The notes: generated from the letters alone by a model not told the origin. Shown: positions 1 to 6,366, counted from the first letter of the stretch. The stretch is DNA of 6,696 nt from SIG603 sp964369215 (GCA_964369215.1 CAYJEZ010000131.1:1-6696); one strand, 5' to 3'. Numbers and translations: made by a program.

Positions 1-6
1 AAGCTG

Positions 7-109
7 TGTAAGGAGCGGTCTTTGACCGTTCCGTTTGTTCCAATAAAAACAAACGTTAAATATTGTGGTTGTTTTACCCATAACGGAATGGTCAAGACCA
101 TTCCCTACA
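7..109. repeat. MITE-like palindromic intergenic element
   Basis: The two ends are inverted copies of each other: 7-32 reads tgta, then a hairpin, and the reverse complement of 85-109 reads tgta, then the same hairpin with four substitutions and one extra T. Each end is also self-complementary: 12-20 pairs with 24-32 (ggagcggtc/gaccgttcc, one G-T), and 85-93 pairs perfectly with 96-104 (ggaatggtc/gaccattcc). Between the two ends, a C-G pair (16/28) is replaced by T-A (89/100), so the hairpin form is kept although the bases differ. A third hairpin lies inside (32-39 with 48-55). No ORF is present. I infer a non-autonomous, repeated palindromic element of the kind scattered between genes in Clostridia. 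Copy number elsewhere cannot be seen here. Confidence 0.5.
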
Positions 110-153
110 AACAATTCGTAACATTGTACGTTATTCGCAAAATATAAACAATA

Positions 154-167
154 CGAACACCTATTCA
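154..167. promoter_or_regulatory. Possible weak LexA (SOS) operator ahead of uvrB
   Basis: The sequence reads CGAAC-acct-ATTCA. The Gram-positive LexA/DinR box is CGAAC-N4-GTTCG, so the left half is perfect and the right half has two mismatches, one of them in the core G. A TATAAA hexamer (143-148) lies just upstream and could be a -10, but no good -35 is seen. uvrB is a classic SOS gene in Bacillus, which makes the location sensible. The match is imperfect and lies about 120 bp from the start codon, so this is only a candidate. Confidence 0.33.
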
Positions 168-172
168 CACGA

Positions 173-231
173 GAAATATTGTGCTTTCGCACACTTGCGA
201 AATGACGACGTAAGTCGGCAAACAGTATTTC
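173..231 (+). other. Nested inverted repeats: possible three-way-junction fold in uvrB leader
   Basis: An outer stem pairs 173-181 (gaaatattg) with 223-231 (cagtatttc), with one G-U. Inside it are two adjoining hairpins: 185-191 with 196-202 (tttcgca/tgcgaaa, loop cact), and 203-209 with 214-220 (cgac/gtcg capped by GTAA, a GNRA-type tetraloop, with one A-G mismatch before a further TG/CA). The two hairpins abut with no unpaired base between them. A competing hairpin, 180-184 with 189-193, would exclude the first. It matches no riboswitch that I recognise. It may be a structured leader or another palindromic repeat. Confidence 0.4.
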
Positions 232-235
232 AAAG

Positions 236-255
236 ACAAGAAGCGTGCTTCTTGT
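236..255. other. Perfect 20-base palindrome / stem-loop
   Basis: Positions 236-243 (acaagaag) pair with 248-255 (cttcttgt), and the four-base centre CGTG makes a tight loop. No T-tract follows (the next bases are tatataaat), so it is not a convincing terminator. It ends 29 bases before the uvrB start codon and does not cover the ribosome binding site. Confidence 0.5.
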
Positions 256-284
256 TATATAAATATTAAAGGAATAGTAAATAA

Positions 285-2234
285 ATGGATTTTAAAATAG
301 TCTCAGATTATAAAGTAACAGGAGACCAACCAAAGGCTGTAAAACAACTGGTCGACTCGATAAATAGTGGTAACCGAGAGCAAACTTTGCTTGGCGTTAC
401 TGGTAGTGGTAAAACTTTTACCATGGCAAATGTAATTGAAAAACTGCAAAGACCAACCATAGTTTTGGCACATAACAAAACTTTGGCGGCACAGCTATGC
501 TCAGAGTTTAGAGAATTTTTTCCTAACAACAGTGTTGAGTACTTTGTTTCATACTACGACTACTACCAGCCAGAGGCATATATTGCAAACACAGATACAT
601 ACATTGAAAAAGATTCATCTATTAATGACGAGATAGATAAATTAAGGCACAGTGCAACTCTTGCGCTATCAGAGCGAAGAGATGTTATAATAGTGGCAAG
701 TGTGTCTTGTATTTATTCGCTTGGTAACCCAATAGACTACCGAAACATGGTTGTATCTTTAAGGCCTGGTATGGAAAAAAGCAGAGACGAGCTGTTGGCA
801 AAACTTGTAGAAATTCAGTACGACAGAAACGATATTAACTTTATTAGAGGAACTTTCAGAGTTAGAGGAGATGTTGTTGAGATTTTTCCTGCAGGCTCTG
901 GAGAAAGAGCTTACAGGGTTGAGTTTTTCGGAGACGAAATAGACAGAATAAGTGAGATAATACCTCTTACAGGTGAGGTGGTTACACAGCTAAAGCATAT
1001 GGCTATTTACCCAGCGTCTCACTATATAGTGCCAAGAGAAAAAACAGAGAGAGCGCTGTCTGAAATAGAGTCAGAGCTTGACGAGAGAATGGAGTTTTTT
1101 AAGTCTCAAGGCAAATTAATTGAGGCTCAGAGAATAGAGCAACGAACTCGTTATGACATGGAGTTGTTGCGCGAAATTGGCTTTTGCAAAGGTATAGAAA
1201 ACTACTCTAGGGTAATGGCTGGTAGGCCAGCTGGCTCAGTGCCTTATACACTTTTCAGCTATTTTCCTGAAGATTATCTATTATTTGTAGATGAGTCTCA
1301 TGTTATGTTGCCACAGGTTAGAGGAATGTACGCAGGGGACAGAGCGAGAAAAGAGTCGCTTATTAACTACGGCTTTAGGCTTCCGTCAGCTTTTGATAAT
1401 AGGCCACTCAATTTTGATGAATTCTATGATAAAATAAATCAAGTGGTTTTTGTAAGTGCTACGCCAGGAGATTTTGAACTTAATAAGTCCAAGGTAGTGG
1501 CAGAACAAGTTATTCGCCCTACAGGCTTATTAGACCCTCTTATTGAGGTTCGCCCTACTGACGGACAGATAGACGATTTGATATCTGAAATTAACATAAG
1601 AAGTGAGAAAAAAGAGAGGGTACTAGTTACCACTCTTACCAAAAAAATGGCAGAAGACTTAACTGCATATTTTGAGAATTTTGACATTAAAGTAAGGTAT
1701 ATGCACTTTGATATAGACACCGTTGAGCGTATGGAAATTATTAGAGACTTAAGACTTGGCGAGTTTGATGTTTTGGTTGGAATTAACCTTTTAAGAGAAG
1801 GCCTTGACATACCTGAGGTTAGTTTGGTTGCGATTTTAGATGCCGACAAAGAGGGCTTTTTAAGAAGCTCGCGCTCACTAATTCAAACAATTGGTAGAGC
1901 CGCACGTAACTCGGAGGGCAAGGTTATTATGTATGCCGATACGGTTACTGCGTCTATGGAGAACGCAATAAACGAGACCTTTAGAAGAAGACAAATTCAA
2001 GAAGAGTATAATGAGATTAACGGAATTACTCCGCAAACTATTAACAAAAAAGTAAGTGAGATATTAGAGATAAGCACTCATAAAGACGATAAGAAACCTA
2101 CTAAGAAGCTATCTGCTTTACAAAAACGAGAAATGATAGAGAAGCTTACAAAAGAGATGAAAGCCGCTGCTAAACTGTTAGAGTTTGAGCATGCAGCTAA
2201 CTTAAGAGATAAAATAAAAGAGTTGCAAGGTTAA
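285..2234 (+). CDS. uvrB: UvrABC excinuclease subunit B (UvrB)
   Basis: UvrB is the damage-verifying helicase-like subunit of bacterial nucleotide excision repair. It is loaded by UvrA, opens the DNA at the lesion, and recruits UvrC for both incisions; it acts on DNA in the cytoplasm. At 649 aa it has normal family length. Visible motifs in order: Q-motif-like GDQPKAV (13-19), Walker A GVTGSGKT (37-44), the beta-hairpin region rich in tyrosine (YYDYYQPEAY, 90-99) followed by DTYIEKDSSINDEIDKLRHSAT, Walker B DESH (336-339), SATP (391-394), REGLDIP (504-510), QTIGRAARN (534-542) and a C-terminal UVR domain (about 611-648) that contacts UvrC. AAAGGA (268-273) lies 11 bases before the ATG. All key motifs are intact. 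uvrA, a frequent downstream partner, is absent here. Regulation may involve the LexA-like site at 154-167. Confidence 0.98.
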   Translation: MDFKIVSDYKVTGDQPKAVKQLVDSINSGNREQTLLGVTGSGKTFTMANVIEKLQRPTIVLAHNKTLAAQLCSEFREFFPNNSVEYFVSYYDYYQPEAYIANTDTYIEKDSSINDEIDKLRHSATLALSERRDVIIVASVSCIYSLGNPIDYRNMVVSLRPGMEKSRDELLAKLVEIQYDRNDINFIRGTFRVRGDVVEIFPAGSGERAYRVEFFGDEIDRISEIIPLTGEVVTQLKHMAIYPASHYIVPREKTERALSEIESELDERMEFFKSQGKLIEAQRIEQRTRYDMELLREIGFCKGIENYSRVMAGRPAGSVPYTLFSYFPEDYLLFVDESHVMLPQVRGMYAGDRARKESLINYGFRLPSAFDNRPLNFDEFYDKINQVVFVSATPGDFELNKSKVVAEQVIRPTGLLDPLIEVRPTDGQIDDLISEINIRSEKKERVLVTTLTKKMAEDLTAYFENFDIKVRYMHFDIDTVERMEIIRDLRLGEFDVLVGINLLREGLDIPEVSLVAILDADKEGFLRSSRSLIQTIGRAARNSEGKVIMYADTVTASMENAINETFRRRQIQEEYNEINGITPQTINKKVSEILEISTHKDDKKPTKKLSALQKREMIEKLTKEMKAAAKLLEFEHAANLRDKIKELQG

Positions 2235-2280
2235 TATAGAGTAATTTTAAGAGAATATTTATGTTTATTTAAGTTTAATT

Positions 2281-2309
2281 TTATAAGCGATGAAAAGAAA
2301 CGTTATACT
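2281..2309 (+). promoter_or_regulatory. Candidate promoter for the acetyltransferase cluster
   Basis: A TATACT -10 hexamer (2304-2309, five of six to consensus) stands 17 bases after a weak -35, TTATAA (2281-2286, three of six). It lies in the 107-bp gap after uvrB. I see no terminator hairpin in that gap, so transcription may also read through from uvrB. Confidence 0.35.
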
Positions 2310-2341
2310 TTTAAGAAAACATTACAACAAAGCGAGGAAAA

Positions 2342-2794
2342 ATGATACTAGACACATTTTTTGATGTTAGGTTTTTGAAAACCGACGAGATATACCTTAG
2401 GTTAGTATGTACTACCGACGCCGACTTAGATAAAGGCTATGTTCCAGCATATCACTTTACTATTTGCACTTTAGACGGAGTTGAGGTAGGAGAATGTGAT
2501 TTTAGGATTGGTTTTAATGAGAACCTTTACTATGGTGGTAATATTGGCTACAGTGTTTATGAGGGGTGCAGAGGAAGCCATTATGCTGGCAAGGCGTGCC
2601 TTTTATTGTTTGAACTTGCCAGAAAGCATAATTTTGAATATTTATATATTACCTGTAACCCTGATAATATAGCATCACGAAAAACTTGTGAGTTTGCCGG
2701 AGGGGTACTCAAAGAAATTGTGCCTATTCCAGTTTATAATCCAATGTTTTTAAGTGGTGAAAAAGAAAAATGTATTTATAAATTTATGTTATAG
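2342..2794 (+). CDS. GNAT-family N-acetyltransferase (first of four)
   Basis: This 150-aa protein has the size of a single GNAT domain, which moves an acetyl group from acetyl-CoA to an amine; the acceptor is unknown. The acetyl-CoA pyrophosphate loop is at 77-82 (RGSHYA, normally RGxGYA, so histidine replaces the second glycine). The strand before it is GGNIGYSVYE (65-74), and the second motif is NPDNIASRKTCEFAGG (106-121). From memory, close relatives carry the same KGYVPAYHF and YLYITCNPDN stretches, and some are labelled with a tagatose-bisphosphate aldolase name; that label would not fit this protein, which has no aldolase domain. No signal peptide or membrane segment is seen. GAGGA (2334-2338) lies only 3 bases before the ATG, a short spacing, but no better start is visible. 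Confidence 0.88.
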   Translation: MILDTFFDVRFLKTDEIYLRLVCTTDADLDKGYVPAYHFTICTLDGVEVGECDFRIGFNENLYYGGNIGYSVYEGCRGSHYAGKACLLLFELARKHNFEYLYITCNPDNIASRKTCEFAGGVLKEIVPIPVYNPMFLSGEKEKCIYKFML

Positions 2795-2799
2795 AAAGG
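2794..2799 (+). promoter_or_regulatory. Ribosome binding site that moves the start of the second GNAT gene
   Basis: GAAAGG overlaps the final base of the previous stop codon. It is 1 base from the ATG at 2801 but 10 bases from the in-frame ATG at 2810. The first spacing is too short for initiation, so 2810 is preferred. Confidence 0.6.
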
Positions 2800-2809
2800 C
2801 ATGAAAAAA

Positions 2810-3265
2810 ATGATAATTAGAGAAATAAATAAAGAACATAGAGACAAAGTTTTTGAAATGATGCAAGTTTTTTATAGCTCAGACGCAGTAGGGTTTAGAG
2901 TAAGCGATGAGGTGCTGTTATTGAATATAGACAACTGTATACAAAAGCATCCTCATATAGACGGTTTTGTGTTTGTTGATGAAGAAGTTATAGGCTACTG
3001 TATGGTCGCAAAAAGCTATTCAACCGAGTATGGTGGAATGTGCTACTTTATTGAAGATATATTTTTATGTGCCGAGGCAAGGGGAAAGGGCGCTGTTTCA
3101 AAGCTATTTGTATTTTTAGAAGACCACTATAAAAACTCAGCAGTACGCTTTAGGTTAGAAGTATGTGAGAGCAATGCACACGCTATTAACTCTTACATAA
3201 AAAATGGTTACCACAAGCTTGATTACCTTCAAATGGCTAAAGAAGTTCAAGTCAGCAAGCTATAA
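2810..3265 (+). CDS. GNAT-family N-acetyltransferase (second of four)
   Basis: A single-domain GNAT of 151 aa, starting MIIREINKEH. The longest frame begins three codons earlier at 2801, but the ribosome binding site favours 2810. The acetyl-CoA-binding segment is IEDIFLCAEARGKGAVSKLF (81-100): an acidic start to strand 4, then the R-G-K-G-A loop with both glycines present. The C-terminal motif is EVCESNAHAINSYIKNGY (118-135), typical of GNATs, with a tyrosine at 129 near the position often used as general acid. The acceptor cannot be told from sequence. It begins 15 bases after the preceding stop, so it is almost certainly co-transcribed with it. It is cytoplasmic, with no membrane segments. 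Confidence 0.88.
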   Translation: MIIREINKEHRDKVFEMMQVFYSSDAVGFRVSDEVLLLNIDNCIQKHPHIDGFVFVDEEVIGYCMVAKSYSTEYGGMCYFIEDIFLCAEARGKGAVSKLFVFLEDHYKNSAVRFRLEVCESNAHAINSYIKNGYHKLDYLQMAKEVQVSKL

Positions 3266-3295
3266 TAAATACACCAAAAACAAATAGTAAAAATT

Positions 3296-3304
3296 AAAGA
3301 GGTG
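3296..3304 (+). promoter_or_regulatory. Strong Shine-Dalgarno supporting a GTG start
   Basis: AAAGAGGTG is 7 bases before the GTG at 3312 and supports that non-ATG start. The bases ggtgta (3301-3306) can pair perfectly with tacacc (3270-3275) across a 25-base loop, which could partly hide the site. Six pairs may be chance. Confidence 0.7.
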
Positions 3305-3311
3305 TAAAACA

Positions 3312-3821
3312 GTGAAGTTTAGACAAGCACATTATGAAGATTTACCCGCATTAAAGTCCTTTTTTCAAAGTGTTGTGTTAGACATGAATAATAGTGGAAT
3401 ATCAATTTGGAATGAGCAATACCCATATGAGGTTTTGACTGATGACATAGAATTAAAATGGCTTTATTTGTCTGAGGAAGACGAGATTACATCAGTATTT
3501 GCTGTTTGTAATGAGCGAGGGGAGAAAGAGTTTGTACAGTGGAAAGAGCCTGATAAAAAGTCTGTTTACATATACAGGCTTGCCGTAAACCCAAAGTTTA
3601 GTGGCAAAGGCATTGCTAGTGAGGCCATTAAGTTTATTGAAAACCTTGCACGCATAAATAATGCAGAATATATAAGGCTTTTAGTGGTTGATATTAACAC
3701 GCCTGCGATTAACCTTTATTTAAAAAACGGATTTTTAAAAGTAGACGGAGTTTATCACCAAGAAGTTGAAAAAGGCAAACCATTAACTGAATTTGGATAT
3801 GAAAAAAAGGTAATAAAATGA
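3312..3821 (+). CDS. GNAT-family N-acetyltransferase (third of four)
   Basis: This 169-aa GNAT starts at GTG behind a strong ribosome binding site. The N-terminal part contains NNSGISIWNEQYPYE (26-40), a stretch I associate with a Firmicutes GNAT subgroup having the pattern 'GI-IW-E-YP'. The acetyl-CoA-binding region is YIYRLAVNPKFSGKGIASEAI (86-106), with the complete SGKGIA loop. The second motif is VVDINTPAINLYLKNGF (125-141). The domain is complete, with no signal peptide or membrane helix. The acceptor is unknown. It is separated from the previous gene by 46 bases, and its stop codon overlaps the next start (ATGA, 3818-3821), so this gene and the next are very likely translationally coupled. 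Confidence 0.9.
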   Translation: MKFRQAHYEDLPALKSFFQSVVLDMNNSGISIWNEQYPYEVLTDDIELKWLYLSEEDEITSVFAVCNERGEKEFVQWKEPDKKSVYIYRLAVNPKFSGKGIASEAIKFIENLARINNAEYIRLLVVDINTPAINLYLKNGFLKVDGVYHQEVEKGKPLTEFGYEKKVIK

Positions 3822-4378
3822 GCGATGTTATTATAAGAGAGTGCCAAGAAGGAGATGACCTTAATAGCTTTTTTGCTTCTGTGGTAAGGCATACTTTTGA
3901 GCAAAATGGAATAGGAAGTTTAGAAGAAGATATATTAGAAGAAATAGCGGATAAAGCAGAGTTTTATCACAAAGAACTTAATAGAGAAGCATCTTTTAGG
4001 CGTTTATTTGTCGCAAAAATAAGTGAGGAAATTATTGGCACTATTGCATATGGTGAATCTAACGAGTTGATGAATAAGTTAAGTGACGGCAAAACTAAAA
4101 AAATACCAGAAATTGGTTGCCTATTGATTAAAAATTCTTATCAAAAGCGAGGTTTGTCTAACATTTTATTAAGGGTTGTATTTAACAAACTGCTAGAAAA
4201 TGGAGCTAAAACAGTTGCTTTTGACTGTGGCTACGGCATTGCACAAAGTATTTGGATAAAAAAATTTGGACAAGCTTCTTATGTATTTAAAAACTATTGG
4301 GGAGAAAATTCTCATCATATGATTTGGATTATAGACATAGAAAATGCATTACACAAGTTAAAATTTTCAAATTATTAA
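3818..4378 (+). CDS. GNAT-like acetyltransferase (fourth of four)
   Basis: At 186 aa this is the largest and most divergent of the four. The N-terminal half has an amphipathic, acidic insertion (about 31-60), followed by RRLFVAKISEEIIGTIAYGE (61-80), the usual GNAT central strands. The cofactor loop is YQKRGLSNILL (108-118): it matches Q-x-x-G-x-(G/A) except that serine replaces the last small residue. The C-terminal part, DCGYGIAQSIWIKKFG (136-151) then NYWGENSHHMIWI (159-171), differs from the N-x-x-A-x-x-x-Y motif of the other three. I recall a clostridial GNAT subgroup with this 'WGE---HMIW' ending. The start overlaps the previous stop by 4 bp, and AAGG (3807-3810) is 7 bases upstream. 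The substrate is unknown. Confidence 0.8.
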   Translation: MSDVIIRECQEGDDLNSFFASVVRHTFEQNGIGSLEEDILEEIADKAEFYHKELNREASFRRLFVAKISEEIIGTIAYGESNELMNKLSDGKTKKIPEIGCLLIKNSYQKRGLSNILLRVVFNKLLENGAKTVAFDCGYGIAQSIWIKKFGQASYVFKNYWGENSHHMIWIIDIENALHKLKFSNY

Positions 4379-4409
4379 TTATTAAAAGCATAAAAAAACA
4401 TATTTTTTC

Positions 4410-4438
4410 TTGTTTTTTTTTGTTTTTTATGTTAGAAT
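4410..4438 (+). promoter_or_regulatory. Promoter for the DUF6106-type gene
   Basis: The -35 is TTGTTT (4410-4415) and the -10 is TAGAAT (4433-4438, five of six), with exactly 17 bases between. TGT immediately before the -10 (4430-4432) gives an extended -10. Transcription would begin near 4445, leaving a short leader of about 25 bases. The spacer is almost pure T, which is unusual and may affect DNA bending. Confidence 0.55.
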
Positions 4439-4457
4439 AAGTCAAATTATTTTTTAT

Positions 4458-4463
4458 GGGAGA
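4458..4463 (+). promoter_or_regulatory. Ribosome binding site that fixes the DUF6106 start
   Basis: GGGAGA is 6 bases before ATG 4470. The open frame runs upstream to a TTG at 4410, but that TTG lies in the promoter's -35 and has no Shine-Dalgarno, so the 20 extra codons are not used. Confidence 0.8.
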
Positions 4464-4469
4464 ATTAAT

Positions 4470-5015
4470 ATGTTAAGACACACTGGTGATATTTTCGTAG
4501 AGTATATGGTTAAAAAAAGAAAAGGTTCTAAAGATTTTGCAATGATTATTGGTGGAGTTACACTTAGTATAATATTACTTTATATCAGCGTAATTATCTT
4601 ATTCCCAATGTTTGGTCCTAGTATACCGTTTTTTGTTTTAGTTGGAATAGGTGTAGGAATGTATTATTTAGTCGGCCTAACAAACTTAGAGTTTGAGTAT
4701 GCTTTTACAAACGGCGACATGTCTGTTGACAGAATTACTAACCGTCGTTCAAGAAAAAGGCTTACCTCTTTTGAAACAAGCTCAGTAGAAGAAATGGGCA
4801 ATTATTTTAATAACGCAGAAAAGCTAAAGCACAGAACTATTGATAAAACTATTTTTGCTTGCACAGACCCTAGTGATAAAGAGGCGGTTTATGTTATTGC
4901 AAAAAGCAAAAAAACTGGGCTTACTTTAGTTGTGTTTAACCCAAGCGAGAGAATATTAGAGGGTATGAAAGTATATTTACCAAGACAAATAAGGGTTGAT
5001 TATTTCGGAAGATAA
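4470..5015 (+). CDS. DUF6106-type membrane protein of unknown function
   Basis: The protein is 181 aa from ATG 4470. A short basic N-terminus (HTGDIFVEYMVKKRKGSKD, 4-22) is followed by two adjacent hydrophobic segments, about 24-46 and 51-70, with only a Pro-Gly-type turn (FGPSIP) between them: a membrane hairpin. The remaining 110 residues form a soluble domain that begins FEYAFTNGDMSVDRI (75-89), has a basic patch RRSRKR (92-97), and ends LPRQIRVDYFGR. By the positive-inside rule both termini are likely cytoplasmic. I recognise the layout and the 'VEY-VKK' / 'FEY-FTNG' / 'LPRQ' pattern as the DUF6106 family of Clostridia; no function is established to my knowledge. It is transcribed alone, with its own promoter and terminator. 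Confidence 0.82.
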   Translation: MLRHTGDIFVEYMVKKRKGSKDFAMIIGGVTLSIILLYISVIILFPMFGPSIPFFVLVGIGVGMYYLVGLTNLEFEYAFTNGDMSVDRITNRRSRKRLTSFETSSVEEMGNYFNNAEKLKHRTIDKTIFACTDPSDKEAVYVIAKSKKTGLTLVVFNPSERILEGMKVYLPRQIRVDYFGR

Positions 5016-5040
5016 ATGCAAATTCATTCTATATACAAGA

Positions 5041-5068
5041 ATAGACGACCATTAAGTCGTCTGTTTTT
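5041..5068 (+). terminator. Intrinsic terminator after the DUF6106-type gene
   Basis: A seven-base perfect stem, agacgac (5043-5049) with gtcgtct (5056-5062), has a six-base loop and is followed by G and five T. A T-G and two A-T pairs can extend its base. It starts 25 bases after the stop codon, where an intrinsic terminator is expected. Confidence 0.85.
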
Positions 5069-5112
5069 ATGTAATCGAATATTTAAAAATTTCAAGAAAG
5101 AAGTGACATTAA

Positions 5113-6276
5113 ATGATAGATAAAGAAGTAGCTGAAATAAGAAGAAGGCTAAAATATGAGAAAAACAATATTACGCATATTCTGGGATGTTATGTAAATG
5201 AGAGAAAAGAAATAATTTCAACATTTTCTAAATCTATGTCTATGATGAAAGAAGACGAAATAGGCATGTATTTATCTTTATTAAGACGTTCAGTTTCTGG
5301 TAGTGTAGGAAAAAACCTTATGAATATGGAATTTAGCACAGCTCAAGTAGTTGATAGCGAAGAACATAAACTGCTAATGAACATCAAAAAAAGCGAGGCA
5401 AAAGACGAAACTTTTACAGACGAGCTTTTTGAGAAGATAATAAGCAATATTGTTATAGAAGGAAACTTTTTAGTTTTATTAGCTCTTGATAAATACGACG
5501 TGCCATATAGAGGTAAAGATAATATCAAGCTAGAAGATGCGTCTAACGAGATGTTTACATATTATTTGTGCTGTGTATGCCCTGTAAAACAAGGCAAACC
5601 TGTTTTAGGATACGACAAAGAAAACAGTACTTTTACAAACACTGCTGGTGTATACTCTGTAAGCCCTGCAGTTTTAGGGTTTATGTTCCCTAGTTTTGCA
5701 GACAGAACCACCAATATTTATAGTAGCTTATATTACTTAAAAGACTTAAATGAGCCTCAAGATAGCCTTACAGATATAATATTTGGGGTTAGTACACCTA
5801 TGCCTGCTACAGTTCAAAAAGAGGTCTTCTCAGTTGTTCTCAGCGAGTCTTTAGAAAATGAGTGTGAGTATGACGTAATTCAAACTGTGCATGAAAAGCT
5901 TAGTGAGCTAGTAGAGACACATAAGGTTAATAAAGAAGTTGAGCCACTATATGTATCGAAAGACCAAATATCTACTATTCTTGACGACTGTGGTGTTACT
6001 GAAGATAAAATAGACAGCTTTAATGGTAAATTCGAGACAGAGTTTGGAATTGGAGCAAAACTTATGCCTGCAAATATTATTGATGTTAACCAGTTTGAGG
6101 TTAAAATACCTGACATAGTAATTAAGGTAAAGCCAGAGAAAAGCACTTTAATTGAAACAAAAGTTATAGATGGCAAAAAATATTTACTTATAAGAGCAGA
6201 CGACGGAGTAGAAGTTAATGGTGTTAACATTAACGTAAATGAAGAAATCGATACAAGTGAAGAAGATAATACATAA
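5113..6276 (+). CDS. DUF4317-type protein of unknown function
   Basis: A 387-aa soluble protein with no signal peptide or membrane segment. I recognise the opening 'EIRRRLKYEKNNIT-ILGCYVNE-KEIIS' (8-36) and the conserved block GFMFPSFADRTTNIYSSLYY (189-208) as hallmarks of the DUF4317 family, common in Clostridia and, as far as I know, of unknown function. Other visible features: a three-cysteine stretch YYLCCVCPVK (150-159), a Ser-Val/Met-rich early helical part (38-65), a Val/Ile/Lys strand region at 328-362 and an acidic tail (EEIDTSEEDNT). Length is ordinary for the family. The ribosome binding site is weak (GAAGTGA, 5100-5106, 6 bases from ATG). It lies 97 bases after the previous gene, behind that gene's terminator, so it needs its own promoter or read-through; TGTAAT at 5070-5075 is a possible but unsupported -10. 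Confidence 0.85.
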   Translation: MIDKEVAEIRRRLKYEKNNITHILGCYVNERKEIISTFSKSMSMMKEDEIGMYLSLLRRSVSGSVGKNLMNMEFSTAQVVDSEEHKLLMNIKKSEAKDETFTDELFEKIISNIVIEGNFLVLLALDKYDVPYRGKDNIKLEDASNEMFTYYLCCVCPVKQGKPVLGYDKENSTFTNTAGVYSVSPAVLGFMFPSFADRTTNIYSSLYYLKDLNEPQDSLTDIIFGVSTPMPATVQKEVFSVVLSESLENECEYDVIQTVHEKLSELVETHKVNKEVEPLYVSKDQISTILDDCGVTEDKIDSFNGKFETEFGIGAKLMPANIIDVNQFEVKIPDIVIKVKPEKSTLIETKVIDGKKYLLIRADDGVEVNGVNINVNEEIDTSEEDNT

Positions 6277-6341
6277 TATTAGATTTTAAAGACTTAAAGA
6301 TTATGGTACTGCGATTTATTTCTTTAATCCACAAAACGAAT

Positions 6342-6366
6342 TAGGGCGACTAAATTAGTCGCCCTA
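6342..6366. repeat. Perfect palindrome ending in TAGGG/CCCTA; possible terminator
   Basis: A ten-base perfect stem, tagggcgact (6342-6351) with agtcgcccta (6357-6366), has loop aaatt. It lies 65 bases after the DUF4317 stop and could end that transcript, but the bases that follow (cacttatgaa) are not a T-tract. Its outer end, CCCTACA, resembles the right end of the palindromic element at 7-109 (CCCTACAA), so it may be a minimal member of the same group of intergenic palindromes. The upstream stretch 6277-6341 holds only a weak AT-rich inverted repeat (ttaaaga 6294-6300 with tctttaa 6321-6327). Confidence 0.55.

Noticed and set aside
236..255. Terminator just before uvrB
   Set aside because: The stem is good but no run of T follows, and the uvrB start is only 29 bases away.
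1439..1849. 136-codon open frame on the minus strand
   Set aside because: It lies wholly inside uvrB, antisense to conserved helicase motifs, and its serine/threonine/leucine-rich product looks like a shadow frame.
4389..4431. A/T-only hairpin (cat-A6-ca with tg-T6-atg) after the fourth GNAT as a terminator
   Set aside because: It has almost no G-C pairs, a 20-base loop and no T-tract after the stem. The T-rich stretch is better explained as part of the promoter at 4410-4438.
4410..4469. Extended N-terminus of the DUF6106-type protein from TTG 4410
   Set aside because: It would translate the promoter, has no ribosome binding site, and adds a phenylalanine-rich stretch. GGGAGA six bases before ATG 4470 is decisive.
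5880..6230. 116-codon open frame on the minus strand
   Set aside because: It is antisense to the DUF4317-type gene, has low-complexity composition and matches no family I recognise. The same applies to the shorter antisense frames at 308-529 and 5343-5528.
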